Made by a program: the position numbers and the translations under genes. The notes beneath the pieces were generated by a model, which saw only the letters and a list, made by a program, of their open reading frames with translations, was not told the origin of the DNA and ran no database searches. Shown one piece after another: positions 1 to 9,137 of a stretch of 36,346 nucleotides of DNA (positions are counted from its first letter, which is position 1; the number at the start of each line of letters is the position of its first letter). Origin of the DNA: Actinomycetota bacterium (lineage in GTDB: Bacteria > Actinomycetota > Actinomycetes > Actinomycetales > Microbacteriaceae); the NCBI GenBank assembly GCA_947450345.1, contig CANFVD010000015.1, positions 1 through 36,346 of the forward strand, in the 5' to 3' direction.

Positions 1-434
1 ACGGCGAAGATGGAGAACAACGCGGCCATGTTGTTGATGCCGTTGAGCTCGGCAATAAGCCAGATCATGACGGATGAGCTCAGTGCGTACTCTGTCCAGC
101 GGAAGTAGTTGTGGTTCTGCTTCAGACCGTTGCTGTAGCGCGCGAACACGCCGGGCGACGAGATGAGGAAGTGGAAGAAGGCCGAGAGGAGCAGGAAGGC
201 AACGACGCCAAGGCCGAGGTTGACCTCGAAGAGGGTCACGTGCTCGGTGGGCAGGTCCACGCCGGGAGGTCCCGTCATGTAATCCACCGTGACGGGGAAC
301 ATGACCTGTGTGCTCAGTCGCGTCAGGATGAAGAGAAAGGCCAGGCCCTGCGCGAGGTGCACGGCACCCGCCACAATGTTGTAAACCCTGAGGCGCTTGA
401 TCTGCTCGTCGGCGGTGCGAATCTTGCGAGCCAT
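1..434 (-). CDS. Heliorhodopsin (3' end truncated by window edge)
   Basis: Reverse complement from ATG at 434 reads MARKIRTADEQIKRLRVYNIVAGAVHLAQGLAFLF...VDYMTGPPG...FHFLISSPGVFARYSNGLKQNHNYFRWTEYALSSSVMIWLIAELNGINNMAALFSIFA. The GPPG, FHF, RYS..L..N.N.FRW.EY.LSSSVMI and GI motifs match heliorhodopsin 48C12 as I recall it. RBS-like AGGGGAG lies upstream. Confidence 0.93.
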   Translation of the reverse strand, partial: MARKIRTADEQIKRLRVYNIVAGAVHLAQGLAFLFILTRLSTQVMFPVTVDYMTGPPGVDLPTEHVTLFEVNLGLGVVAFLLLSAFFHFLISSPGVFARYSNGLKQNHNYFRWTEYALSSSVMIWLIAELNGINNMAALFSIFA

Positions 435-587
435 GAGAATTCTCCCCTGTAACGGCGCGACCATGTTCGACGCCTGACTTGAGTTTGTCGGTAATTGCAG
501 CGGCTGTCCACCCACCCCGCCGATTCGCGCCCGTGGGCGCGTCTCCCCTATGCTTGTGACTCGGTAATCGTTAGCGACGAAACATCC

Positions 588-660
588 GGCCCCATCGTTT
601 AGCGGCCTAGGACACCGCCCTTTCACGGCGGCAGCACGGGTTCGAATCCCGTTGGGGTCA
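588..660 (+). tRNA. tRNA-Glu (anticodon TTC)
   Basis: 7-bp acceptor GGCCCCA/TGGGGTC, anticodon stem-loop CCGCCCTTTCACGGCGG, T-arm GGGTTCGAATCCC. Confidence 0.95.
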
Positions 661-705
661 CGTCCGGATGTAGACTCAATTCGGTTGCCGAAAGGTAATA
701 CGCAA

Positions 706-779
706 GGCCCTGTAGCGCAGTTGGTTAGCGCGCCGCCCTGTCACGGCGGAGGTCGCGGGTTCAAGTCCCGTCAGGGTCG
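706..779 (+). tRNA. tRNA-Asp (anticodon GTC)
   Basis: Acceptor GGCCCTG/CAGGGTC, anticodon arm CCGCCCTGTCACGGCGG, T-arm CGGGTTCAAGTCCCG. Confidence 0.95.
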
Positions 780-788
780 CGGATGGAG

Positions 789-809
789 CCCTTCTTCGGA
801 AGGGTTTTT
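789..809 (+). terminator. Rho-independent terminator downstream of tRNA-Asp
   Basis: Perfect 6-bp stem CCCTTC-TTCG-GAAGGG with TTCG tetraloop followed by TTTTT. Confidence 0.8.
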
Positions 810-845
810 CATCTGGCGATGTCACTCTCTTGGAGTGCCGCGTCA

Positions 846-921
846 GGCTCTGTAGCTCAGTTGGTAGAGCGCACGACTGAAAATCGTGAGGTCACGGGAT
901 CGACGCCCGTCGGAGCCACCA
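846..921 (+). tRNA. tRNA-Phe (anticodon GAA), CCA encoded
   Basis: Acceptor GGCTCTG/CGGAGCC, anticodon arm CACGACTGAAAATCGTG, 3' ACCA in the sequence; T-loop reads ATCGACG. Confidence 0.93.
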
Positions 922-950
922 AAAAACCCCCGATTCCTCGGGGGTTTTTC
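922..950 (+). terminator. Rho-independent terminator after tRNA-Phe (bidirectional in form)
   Basis: AAAAACCCCCGA-TTCC-TCGGGGGTTTTT inverted repeat with T-run. Confidence 0.85.
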
Positions 951-992
951 GTTTGAGCGAACTGTCGCGTGAGCGCTATTCCGGTCCTCGAC

Positions 993-2048
993 CTAGATGG
1001 TCGTGGCGTCAATCACGAACCGGAACGCCACGTCTCCAGCGACAACGCGGTCATAGGCCTGGTTCACGTAATCGGCCGCGACAACCTCGACGTCGGCGGT
1101 GATGCCGTGCTCGCCACAGAAGTCGAGCATCTCTTGCGTCTCGACTGTGCCGCCGATCATCGAGCCGCCGATGGAACGGCGGCGCATCATGAGCCCCGGA
1201 AGGGTGAGCGGGCGGTTAAGGTCGTTGACCGCGCCCACGACCACATACGTGCCATCGAGTGCCAACAGCGAAATGTACGGATTCATGTCGTGGTCGCTGG
1301 GCAGCGTAGAAATGATGATGTCGAATCGTGAATCCGCGGCAGCCATGGCGGCCGGGTCGGACGAGACGAGCACCTCGTCGGCGCCGAGCTTGAGACACAG
1401 GTCGCGCTTCTCTTCACTCGACGTGATAGCCACGGTGTGAGCCCCCAACGCGTGGGCAAACTTCACCGCGAGGTGGCCGAGACCACCGATGCCGGCAACG
1501 GCAACCGTCTTACCCGGACCGGCGCCCCAGTGCTTGAGGGGAGAGAAGACGGTGATGCCCGCGCAGAGCAATGGAGCGACACCGGCGAGGTCGAGGCCCT
1601 CGGGAATGCGGTAGACGAAGCGCTCGGCCGTGACAATCTCCTGAGCGTATCCGCCGTAGGTGAACGCACCGGGCATCTGCGGCTCGGGGTCGGCGTAGGT
1701 AAAGCGGGGTCCCGTTCCGGTGCAGTAGCACTCCAGGTGGTCGAGGCACTCGGGGCAGGTTCCGCAGCTGTCAACGATGACGCCCACGCCCACGGTCTGT
1801 CCGACGGCAAAACGGGTGACGTCAGAACCGACCTCAAGCACCGTGCCCACAATTTCGTGGCCGGGAACCACGGGGTAGGGACGATCGCCCCACTCACCAC
1901 GCACCGTGTGAATGTCGGAGTGGCAGATGCCGGAGTGTGTGATGGAAATGCGAACGTCGTTGGCTTCGGGCGTGCGGCGCACGATGTCGATGGGCTCGAG
2001 GGGAGCCGCCTCAGCGGTGGCGCCAATAGCGCGAACGGTGTTTGTCAT
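993..2048 (-). CDS. Zinc-dependent NAD(P)-dependent alcohol dehydrogenase (YahK/cinnamyl-alcohol dehydrogenase type)
   Basis: GICHSDIHTVRGEWG, GHEIVGTV, CGTCPECLDHLECYC zinc site, GIGGLGHLAVKFA Rossmann motif. Confidence 0.92.
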   Translation of the reverse strand: MTNTVRAIGATAEAAPLEPIDIVRRTPEANDVRISITHSGICHSDIHTVRGEWGDRPYPVVPGHEIVGTVLEVGSDVTRFAVGQTVGVGVIVDSCGTCPECLDHLECYCTGTGPRFTYADPEPQMPGAFTYGGYAQEIVTAERFVYRIPEGLDLAGVAPLLCAGITVFSPLKHWGAGPGKTVAVAGIGGLGHLAVKFAHALGAHTVAITSSEEKRDLCLKLGADEVLVSSDPAAMAAADSRFDIIISTLPSDHDMNPYISLLALDGTYVVVGAVNDLNRPLTLPGLMMRRRSIGGSMIGGTVETQEMLDFCGEHGITADVEVVAADYVNQAYDRVVAGDVAFRFVIDATTI

Positions 2049-2079
2049 TTTCTTCCCTGTGGTTTCGAGTGGATGGTTT

Positions 2080-3108
2080 CTATTGTGCCGTGAATCGATA
2101 GGTGATGTGGTGCACGTACTCGTTGCCCGCCGCCAAGACGACGGTGGGCAATTTCGGTAGCAGGGGTGAGTCGGGGAATCGGACTGTTTCTAAGCAGATT
2201 CCATCTCCGGGACCGTACGTGGCGCCGGAGCGACCGCGGATGCCGGTCAGGTGGCAACCGAGGTACACCTGCAATGCAGGCTCCGAAGTGAAGATGTCCA
2301 TTCTTCTTCCCGTCGTGGGAGAGAACAGCGAGGCTACCGGCTCGACGCCGCCCTGCCCTGACTGACGAAGTAGGTAGGTGTGGTCGATCGCGGGCCAGGG
2401 CACACCCGTTCCCTCGGGCAGACGGTCCCGCATGGCGCGCGCGACTCGGAAATCGAACCCCGTGTCTGCCACGTTCCACATCTCACCGGTGGCGACGAGG
2501 TCCGCGGTCATGCCAAAAATCTGGTCGCTCGCCACCCACAACTCGTCGTCGAGCACGGATTCGCGACCGCCGGACGACAGGTTCCAATACGCGTGTTGCG
2601 TCATGGCCACGGGAGTGTCGCGATCCGCGGACGCGCGCATCTCACACGTGATTTCGTTGTCGTCGCTCAGGAGGTACGTGGCCGATACCCGAAGGTTTCC
2701 CGGATAGCCACCCGCGCCGTCCGGGCTGACGGTCGAAAAACGCACTCCGCTTCCGCGTGGCTCGATCACCGGTTCGGCGCTCCACGTCACTCTGTCCAGG
2801 GAGCCGTGTGGACCGCTGTGAAGAGTGTGCTCCTTGTCGTTGGGCTCAAGCGTGAGATCGAGCCCGCCACCCGTGAAACGGGCGCCTGCCGATCTTCCGG
2901 CCACCCGCCCGATTGTGGCGCCCATGTAGTTGTCGGCGTTGGTCACATAATCGGCCTGATCATCGAAGCCGAGGATGCAGCTGTCGAGGTGCCCGTCGCG
3001 GTCGGGCATGCGCACATCCACAAGACGCGCGCCAAAGGGCGCGAGCGTCATGCTCGCGCCCTGGGCGTTGGTTACTGTGACAAACGACGAGTCGGCCTGT
3101 CGTGGCAC
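2080..3108 (-). CDS. galM: Aldose 1-epimerase (galactose mutarotase)
   Basis: 342 aa; LGFDDQADYVTNADNYMGATIGRVAGR, MTQHAYWNLS, LQVYLG; sits in the xyl operon. Confidence 0.9.
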   Translation of the reverse strand: MPRQADSSFVTVTNAQGASMTLAPFGARLVDVRMPDRDGHLDSCILGFDDQADYVTNADNYMGATIGRVAGRSAGARFTGGGLDLTLEPNDKEHTLHSGPHGSLDRVTWSAEPVIEPRGSGVRFSTVSPDGAGGYPGNLRVSATYLLSDDNEITCEMRASADRDTPVAMTQHAYWNLSSGGRESVLDDELWVASDQIFGMTADLVATGEMWNVADTGFDFRVARAMRDRLPEGTGVPWPAIDHTYLLRQSGQGGVEPVASLFSPTTGRRMDIFTSEPALQVYLGCHLTGIRGRSGATYGPGDGICLETVRFPDSPLLPKLPTVVLAAGNEYVHHITYRFTAQ

Positions 3109-3113
3109 CGTTG

Positions 3114-4361
3114 CTACGTCCGAATGATGGAGACGCCGGAACGACGACGCGAGAGCGCGTCAATCGTGGCAGCGGCGACCAGAACGCCACCGGTGATGAG
3201 GAAGTTAGCACCAGCGGGCAGGCCGATGAGGCCGAGTCCGTTGTCGATGATTGAAATCACCAGGGCGCCAATAGCGGCATAAGCCAGGCGGCCACGGCCG
3301 CCGAAGAGACTCACGCCACCCACCACAGCTGCGGCCACACCCTCGAGCACAATCGAGCGGCCGGCAGTTGACTCAATCGATCCAATGCGGCTGGCGTGCA
3401 GGAGACCCGATACCACCGCGAGCGTGGAACAAATGATGAAGGCGTACAGACGAATCTGAGCCACCTTGATACCCGCGCGACGAGCCGCCTCGGGGTTTCC
3501 ACCAACCGCGTAAATGTAACGACCAAATACAGTGCGGTCGAGAACGAAGGTTCCCACCACCAGGATGACGAGCACGATGGGAATTACGATGGGCACGCCC
3601 TCGATGGCGAGCATTGCCTGACCGCGGTTGACGCTCAGGAGCAGCACAACGAGCCCACCCAGGATGGCGATTGCCGCCACCTTGAAGATGAGCATGATGA
3701 ACGGACGCGTGGGCAGACCCACCTTGGTGCGGCGTCGGCGGTCAGATACCCCGAAGGCAAAGCTGCCGATGACGGCGACGGCGAGCATTGCCCACCCAGC
3801 CCAGACCGGCATATTGCTGTTCATGATGGCCTTGAGCTCCGGCTGTTCGAGGCGGTAGATGCCACCATCGCCGAGCAGCAACAGCATGAAGCCCTGCAAG
3901 CCCAGGAAGAGACCCAGCGTGACCACGAAGGACGGAACGCCAATGCGGGAGACGAAGAAACCGATGAACGACCCAATGAGGGCTCCCGCGACCAATGCCA
4001 GGAGCAATGCAACGAGCCAGTTCCACCCGAGCACGCCGAAGAGGACTTGGAACACAGCCATACCTGATCCGGCCGTGACACCCGCGGACAAGTCGATCTC
4101 CGCGAGCAGCAGAACGAAGACGAGTGCACACGCGAGAACGGTGAGTTCTGACGCCTGAACAAACAGGTTGGCGATATTTCCCGTCGTCAGGAAGTAGGGG
4201 CTCAGGGACGCAAACAGCGCGGCCAGAACGATGAGAGCAAGGATGGCCGGGAGCGATCCCATGTCGCCACCGCGGACCCGTTGAATGTACGACCGGAATT
4301 GGTCGCGAACCGTGCCCTCGTGGCCGGTCGAAATGGGGGTAGGGGCAGACATTTTAAGCAA
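3114..4361 (-). CDS. xylH: Sugar (xylose) ABC transporter permease, XylH/RbsC type
   Basis: 415 aa multi-TM protein; GNIANLFVQASELTVLACALVFVLLLAEIDLSAG and YAVGGNPEAARRAGI; overlaps the ATPase gene by 8 nt. Confidence 0.88.
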   Translation of the reverse strand: MLKMSAPTPISTGHEGTVRDQFRSYIQRVRGGDMGSLPAILALIVLAALFASLSPYFLTTGNIANLFVQASELTVLACALVFVLLLAEIDLSAGVTAGSGMAVFQVLFGVLGWNWLVALLLALVAGALIGSFIGFFVSRIGVPSFVVTLGLFLGLQGFMLLLLGDGGIYRLEQPELKAIMNSNMPVWAGWAMLAVAVIGSFAFGVSDRRRRTKVGLPTRPFIMLIFKVAAIAILGGLVVLLLSVNRGQAMLAIEGVPIVIPIVLVILVVGTFVLDRTVFGRYIYAVGGNPEAARRAGIKVAQIRLYAFIICSTLAVVSGLLHASRIGSIESTAGRSIVLEGVAAAVVGGVSLFGGRGRLAYAAIGALVISIIDNGLGLIGLPAGANFLITGGVLVAAATIDALSRRRSGVSIIRT

Positions 4362-5103
4362 CTCCCGTCATGCTCTTGGATCCCGTGATGTAGGCCACCA
4401 CTTCGTCGCGGTTGGTGTTCTTGACCTTGAGGTGAGCCACCATCTGGCCCAGGTAAAGAACGTTGACGTTGTCGGCAACCTCAAACACGTCAGCAAGGTT
4501 GTGGCTAATGATCAGCACGGCAATGCCGTTGTCGGCCAAGCGGCGCACCAAGTTGAGCACCTGCTCTGTCTGGGCAACACCCAGAGCGGCAGTGGGCTCA
4601 TCGAGGATGACCATCTTGGCGTTGCGCAAAACAGAACGGGCAATGGCCACGGTCTGACGCTGACCACCAGAAAGGGACGACACTTTCTGTCGCACAGACT
4701 TAACCGTGCGCACGGAGAGCGATTGCAACGCCTTCTGAGCGGCAAACTCCATGGCGGCCTCATCAAGAGTGCCGCCGAACTTCTCTTCGCGGCCCAAGAA
4801 CATGTTCTGCACGATGTCGAGGTTTTCACAGAGTGCGAGGTCCTGATAGACAACCTCGATGCCCATGGCCGATGCCTGACGCGGCGAACGTACGTGCACC
4901 TCTTCGCCACGGAACGTCACGGTACCACCATCGAAGGGCTGCACCCCCGAGAGGCCCTTGATCAGAGTCGACTTTCCGGCGCCGTTGTCACCCACGAGGG
5001 CGGTAACTTTGCCTTCTTCGACGGTGAAATTGACGCCCTTCAGGACGTCGACCGGGCCAAAGTTTTTTGTGACATTTGTCAGCTCGATGAGCGGGGTTCC
5101 CAA
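4354..5103 (-). CDS. xylG: Sugar (xylose) ABC transporter ATP-binding protein, single-ATPase form
   Basis: 249 aa; Walker A GDNGAGKST, LSGGQRQTVAIAR, VILDEPTAALG; only one ABC domain. Confidence 0.88.
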   Translation of the reverse strand: MGTPLIELTNVTKNFGPVDVLKGVNFTVEEGKVTALVGDNGAGKSTLIKGLSGVQPFDGGTVTFRGEEVHVRSPRQASAMGIEVVYQDLALCENLDIVQNMFLGREEKFGGTLDEAAMEFAAQKALQSLSVRTVKSVRQKVSSLSGGQRQTVAIARSVLRNAKMVILDEPTAALGVAQTEQVLNLVRRLADNGIAVLIISHNLADVFEVADNVNVLYLGQMVAHLKVKNTNRDEVVAYITGSKSMTGVA

Positions 5104-5202
5104 GATTATCTCCCTTGATAATGCCTGGCCGCCAGGGTGTTGGGCGACGGCGAGAAATTGTTCGTAAAAAGTCTGTTGATATGGGGTGGAGCCGGTGAAA
5201 GA

Positions 5203-5235
5203 CCTCGCGCCGACCAGGTACTGGCCGGCGCGAGG
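5203..5235 (-). other. Strong intercistronic hairpin between xylF and xylG
   Basis: Minus strand CCTCGCGCCG-G-CCAG-TAC-CTGG-T-CGGCGCGAGG: about 15-bp stem with one G-T pair and a 3-nt loop; no following T-run. Confidence 0.8.
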
Positions 5236-5252
5236 CCCTCAGTTACTCGTTA

Positions 5253-6293
5253 TTACTTGATGCCGTACTTTGCACATGCAGCGGCTACGTCGCCTGCACA
5301 AAGGTCCTTGACCGTCACGTCGCCAGCGGTAACAACGTCAACGACGTTGTCAGCGGTGATCTTCGTGGGGGTAACAGCGATGTAAGGAACACCATCTGCC
5401 GTGGTCATGTCGGTCGAGATCTTCTCACCCTTGAGGAGCGAAATGATAACGCCAGACGCGGCTGCAGCCTCAACCGAGGCAGGCTTCCAGACAGAACACG
5501 TCTGCTTGCCGAGGAGAACGTTTGCCAGACCAGCAGGCGAAGCGTCCTGACCCGAAACAGGAACGGTGAGGCCGTTCTTGTCGAGGATCGTGATAACGCC
5601 AGCGGCGTTGGTGTCGTTGGCAACCCAAACAGCGTCAACCTTGCCACCGAGCGAGGTCAAAGCCTGCTCGAAGTTGGTGGCCGACTTTTCGCCGTCCCAA
5701 ACACCAGCAGGCTCAACGGCCGGCTTGATGCCTGCAGGCTCCATGACGGAGACAGCACCATCGTGGAACATCTTGGCGTTTCCATCGGTAGCGTCACCAC
5801 CCATGTAGACAACAACTGCAGTTGCGGGGTCCTTGCCGGCAGCCTTGAGGCCGTCGACGATGCACTGACCCTCGATGGCGCCAACGCCCTCGTTGTCGAA
5901 CGAGACGTAGTAGTCAGCACCCTTGATGGGACGGTCGTAAGCAACAACGGGGATGCCCTGACCCTTGGCCTTCTCGGCAACGGTTACACCGGCGCCCTGA
6001 AGGTCAACGAGAACCATAACGCCACAGCCCTTGCTGAGCTGCTGGTCGGCAATCGTTGCGTACTTTGCGGTGTCGCCACCGGCGTTCTGGATGTCGGTGG
6101 TGTATCCCGCGTCCTTAAGAGCCGACTCGAGTGCCGGACGGTCGTTGGCTTCCCAACGAGGCGACGACTCGGTGTCGGGCAGAATGACGCAAGCGCGAGC
6201 CGAGGCTCCGCCGCCGGATGCCGAACATCCGGTGAGAAGCAGGGCCGAAGCCGCTACGACTGCACCGATTGAGATCAATGAAGTCTTCTTCAT
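5253..6293 (-). CDS. xylF: Sugar (xylose) ABC transporter substrate-binding lipoprotein
   Basis: Start placed at MKKTSLISIGAVVAASALLLTGCSASGG (lipobox LTGC) with RBS GAAGGGAGA, rather than the track start at 6335; periplasmic binding protein fold, VVAYDRPI, NDTNAAGVI. Confidence 0.88.
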   Translation of the reverse strand: MKKTSLISIGAVVAASALLLTGCSASGGGASARACVILPDTESSPRWEANDRPALESALKDAGYTTDIQNAGGDTAKYATIADQQLSKGCGVMVLVDLQGAGVTVAEKAKGQGIPVVAYDRPIKGADYYVSFDNEGVGAIEGQCIVDGLKAAGKDPATAVVVYMGGDATDGNAKMFHDGAVSVMEPAGIKPAVEPAGVWDGEKSATNFEQALTSLGGKVDAVWVANDTNAAGVITILDKNGLTVPVSGQDASPAGLANVLLGKQTCSVWKPASVEAAAASGVIISLLKGEKISTDMTTADGVPYIAVTPTKITADNVVDVVTAGDVTVKDLCAGDVAAACAKYGIK

Positions 6294-6370
6294 TTCTCTC
6301 CCTTCGTAGTTGTGTGTCTCTTGTTGCGCGGACAAGTCCGCACAGGGATCGTCTTCGAGCCCTGCGTATA

Positions 6371-6387
6371 TGTTGCCCTATGCAACA
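6371..6387. promoter_or_regulatory. Candidate XylR operator overlapping the xylF -10 region
   Basis: Perfect inverted repeat TGTTGC-CCTAT-GCAACA; on minus strand TTGACT (6398-6403) lies 17 nt upstream of the -10 position inside the repeat. Confidence 0.5.
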
Positions 6388-6474
6388 AATACGTGCAAGT
6401 CAATTTGGTTACGGAAACATAACGTATTAGAGAGAAAAGCCTGAATTTGTTGGCTCAATCCCTAAATTGACTCG

Positions 6475-7887
6475 CTATGTTGCGGAAAACCCGGATAACG
6501 CGCGGGCGTAGGCAATCGAGATGGCCTCTACTTTGGGGCGGCTCGTGGTCGAGATCACGTCGAGCTGCCACGCCGGGGACTGCCCGAGAATTAGCGCTGC
6601 GGCCTGCTGCGCTGCGCCGTTTGCTACATATTCCCCGGGAGCGGGAACGACAATGGGAAGGCCAAAAACCTCCGCGGCGATATGAGAGACGGCCGGGTTT
6701 CCCGCGGCGCCGCCGACGAGGAAAACGCGCGTGCAGATAACGCCCGCGGCGCGCAGGGCATCAAGTCCCGCCCCTAGGCCACACAGCATCCCTTCAATCG
6801 CCGCGCGCGCAAGATTGGCGCGCGTGTGGTTGCCGAGGGTGAGGCCGGAAATCTGCGCTTTTGCGTGGGGAAGGTTAGGTGTTCGTTCGCCCTCGAAGTA
6901 CGGCAAGAGCACAATGCCTTCCGCCCCCGGTTCGGCCTCGAGCGCAACAATGCCCAGCTCATCGTGGGTGATCTCAAAAAGGCGGGCGAACGAATCCAAC
7001 ACTCGGGCCGCATTGAGCGTGCACACCAGAGGAAGGGCAGACCCCGATGCGCTGGCGAATCCCGCGATGATGCCCGTGGAGTCCGCGGTGAAAGTCTCGG
7101 AGACTGCAAAGACGGTGCCGCTCGTTCCCAGTGAGACAACGACGTCGCCCGAACCGGCACCAACCCCCAGGGCTGCCGCAGCGTTGTCGCCCGCACCGCA
7201 CGCAATCACGAGTCCCGCCGTTGTCGTGTGGGCAACCTCGCCGGGTGCGACGATACGCGGCAATGCGGGAACGTGCCCGAGAACGAACTCGAGGATACGG
7301 GGAACGTACTCTTTTGTTTCCGGAGTGAAGTAACCCGTTCCGCTGGCGTCAGACGCGTCCGTGGCAAGAGCGCTGAGGTCTGGGCCGCGCTCCGACTCTG
7401 CCGCGGGACCGAAGCCGGCCAGCCGCCAACTCAGCCAATCGTGCGGCAGGGCGACCGCGGCCACCCGAGCGGCATTGTCTGGTTCGTGCTTGCGAAGCCA
7501 CAGCAGTTTTGTCGACGTGAACGATGCCACGGGAAGCGAGCCTGTCACACGGGCAATCTCCTCGGCACCAAAGTGCTCGGCGATCTCAGTGGCCTCGGGC
7601 GCGCTGCGCGTATCGTTCCAGAGCAGAGCCGGGCGAATGACCCGTCCGTCCTGATCGAGGACCACCATGCCGTGTTGCTGCCCGCCGATGGAGATGGCGG
7701 ATACATCATCCAGCCCACCGGCGTTCGCGATGGCCTCCCCGAGAGCGAGCCACCACGCCTGGGGGTCTACCTCGGTTCCCTCGGGGTGCCGCGCGGTGCC
7801 CTGTCGAACGAGGTCGCCCGTCTCAAGATCACGAATGACGACCTTGCAACTCTGCGTCGACGAATCGACCCCAGCGACAAGGGTCAT
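6475..7887 (-). CDS. xylB: Xylulokinase
   Basis: 470 aa FGGY kinase; GVDSSTQSCKVVIRD, ISIGGQQHGMVVLD, RPALLWNDTRS, GGAAGNPAVSHIAAEVF; adjacent to xylA. Confidence 0.93.
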   Translation of the reverse strand: MTLVAGVDSSTQSCKVVIRDLETGDLVRQGTARHPEGTEVDPQAWWLALGEAIANAGGLDDVSAISIGGQQHGMVVLDQDGRVIRPALLWNDTRSAPEATEIAEHFGAEEIARVTGSLPVASFTSTKLLWLRKHEPDNAARVAAVALPHDWLSWRLAGFGPAAESERGPDLSALATDASDASGTGYFTPETKEYVPRILEFVLGHVPALPRIVAPGEVAHTTTAGLVIACGAGDNAAAALGVGAGSGDVVVSLGTSGTVFAVSETFTADSTGIIAGFASASGSALPLVCTLNAARVLDSFARLFEITHDELGIVALEAEPGAEGIVLLPYFEGERTPNLPHAKAQISGLTLGNHTRANLARAAIEGMLCGLGAGLDALRAAGVICTRVFLVGGAAGNPAVSHIAAEVFGLPIVVPAPGEYVANGAAQQAAALILGQSPAWQLDVISTTSRPKVEAISIAYARALSGFSAT

Positions 7888-7890
7888 CGC

Positions 7891-9084
7891 CTAGCGTGCT
7901 CCCATGAGGTGTTCAATGGCCAACTGGTTCAGTTTCACAAAGCCGAACCCGCGACCGTCGAAGTAGCTGTCCGCATCAAAGGTCTCGTAGGCGGAGGCAT
8001 CAGCCAACAGGTCGGCGTAAGTCTCACCGGGTGCGAGCGTGGTCTGCTGAATTTCAGCCACCCGCGACGCAGTGAGTGCGGCCTGAACTTCGGGGTCCGC
8101 CCGGAAGGCCGCGGCGCGCTCCTTGAGCAGGAGATACATGCGCATGTTGGCCGCAGCCGAATCCCACACGCCGTTCCAGTCTTCAGTGCGGCTGGGCTTG
8201 TAATCGAAGTGACGGGGACCGTCATAGGCACGCCCGCCGGTTGGTCCGCCGAACTCAAGAAGGTCAACGAGAGAGAAGGCATTGAGAAGATCTCCGTGTC
8301 CGAAGACCAGGTCCTGGTCGTACTTGATGCCCTTCTGGCCGTTCAGGTCAATGTGGAAGAGCTTGCCGTGCTCGAGGGCCTGAGCGATGCCGGCCGTGAA
8401 GTTGAGTCCGGCCATCTGCTCGTGACCCGTCTCCGGGTTGAGTCCCACGAGTTCGGGGTGCTCGAGCGTGGCAATGAACGCCATGGCGTGGCCGATGGTG
8501 GGCAGCAGGATGTCGCCGCGAGGCTCATTGGGCTTGGGCTCAATGGCGAAGCGGATGTCATAGCCCTTGTCGATGACGTACTGCGACATGAGGTTGAGGC
8601 CCTCGCGGTAACGCTTGAGCGCACCCCCGATGTCCTTCGCCGCGTCGTACTCGGCACCCTCACGACCGCCCCACATCACGAAAGTCTTGGCGCCCATCTC
8701 CACGGCGAGGTCGAGATTGCGAAGCGCTTTGCGCAGGGCAAAGCGGCGCACACCTCGGTCGTTGCTCGTGAAGGCACCGTCCTTGAAGACGGGGTGACTG
8801 AAGAGGTTCGTGGTCACCATGGGCACAATCACACCCGTGTCGGCCAGCGCCTTCTTCAAGCGGTCGATCTGCTTCTGGCGCTCGGCGTCGGTGCTGCCAA
8901 AGGCAAAGAGGTCATCATCGTGGAACGTCAGGCCGTAGGCGCCCAATTCCGCGATCTTCTCAACGGCCTCGACGACATCGATCGCCGACCGCGTTGCGGA
9001 TCCGAACGGGTCCTGAGCGTTCCAGCCGATGGTCCACAGTCCGAAGGAAAACTTGTCGTCGCGTGAGGGGATGAGAGAAGTCAC
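7891..9084 (-). CDS. xylA: Xylose isomerase
   Basis: [93 protein letters not shown] start at 9084 preferred over the track start at 9195, with upstream AGGAC. Confidence 0.95.
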   Translation of the reverse strand: MTSLIPSRDDKFSFGLWTIGWNAQDPFGSATRSAIDVVEAVEKIAELGAYGLTFHDDDLFAFGSTDAERQKQIDRLKKALADTGVIVPMVTTNLFSHPVFKDGAFTSNDRGVRRFALRKALRNLDLAVEMGAKTFVMWGGREGAEYDAAKDIGGALKRYREGLNLMSQYVIDKGYDIRFAIEPKPNEPRGDILLPTIGHAMAFIATLEHPELVGLNPETGHEQMAGLNFTAGIAQALEHGKLFHIDLNGQKGIKYDQDLVFGHGDLLNAFSLVDLLEFGGPTGGRAYDGPRHFDYKPSRTEDWNGVWDSAAANMRMYLLLKERAAAFRADPEVQAALTASRVAEIQQTTLAPGETYADLLADASAYETFDADSYFDGRGFGFVKLNQLAIEHLMGAR

Positions 9085-9118
9085 GATTCTTGTCCTAAAC
9101 AGAGAGGGGTGGAATGAT

Positions 9119-9137
9119 TTGTTGGCTGAGGAAACAA
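9119..9137. promoter_or_regulatory. Candidate XylR operator in the xylA/xylR divergent region
   Basis: Inverted repeat TTGTT-N9-AACAA adjoining a TATATT -10 candidate for xylA; on minus strand it aligns 12/17 with the xylF site. Confidence 0.5.

Noticed and set aside
652-855. 67-aa plus-strand ORF (GPVAQLVSAPPCHGGGRGFKSRQGR)
   Set aside because: It is a translation through tRNA-Asp, a known annotation artefact.
588-950. tRNA cluster as an integrative-element attachment site
   Set aside because: No integrase and no duplicated tRNA 3' end seen in the window.
7228-9066. 612-aa plus-strand ORF
   Set aside because: Antisense to xylB and xylA, which are certain by motif; no recognisable domain. 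Long antisense frames are common in high-GC DNA.
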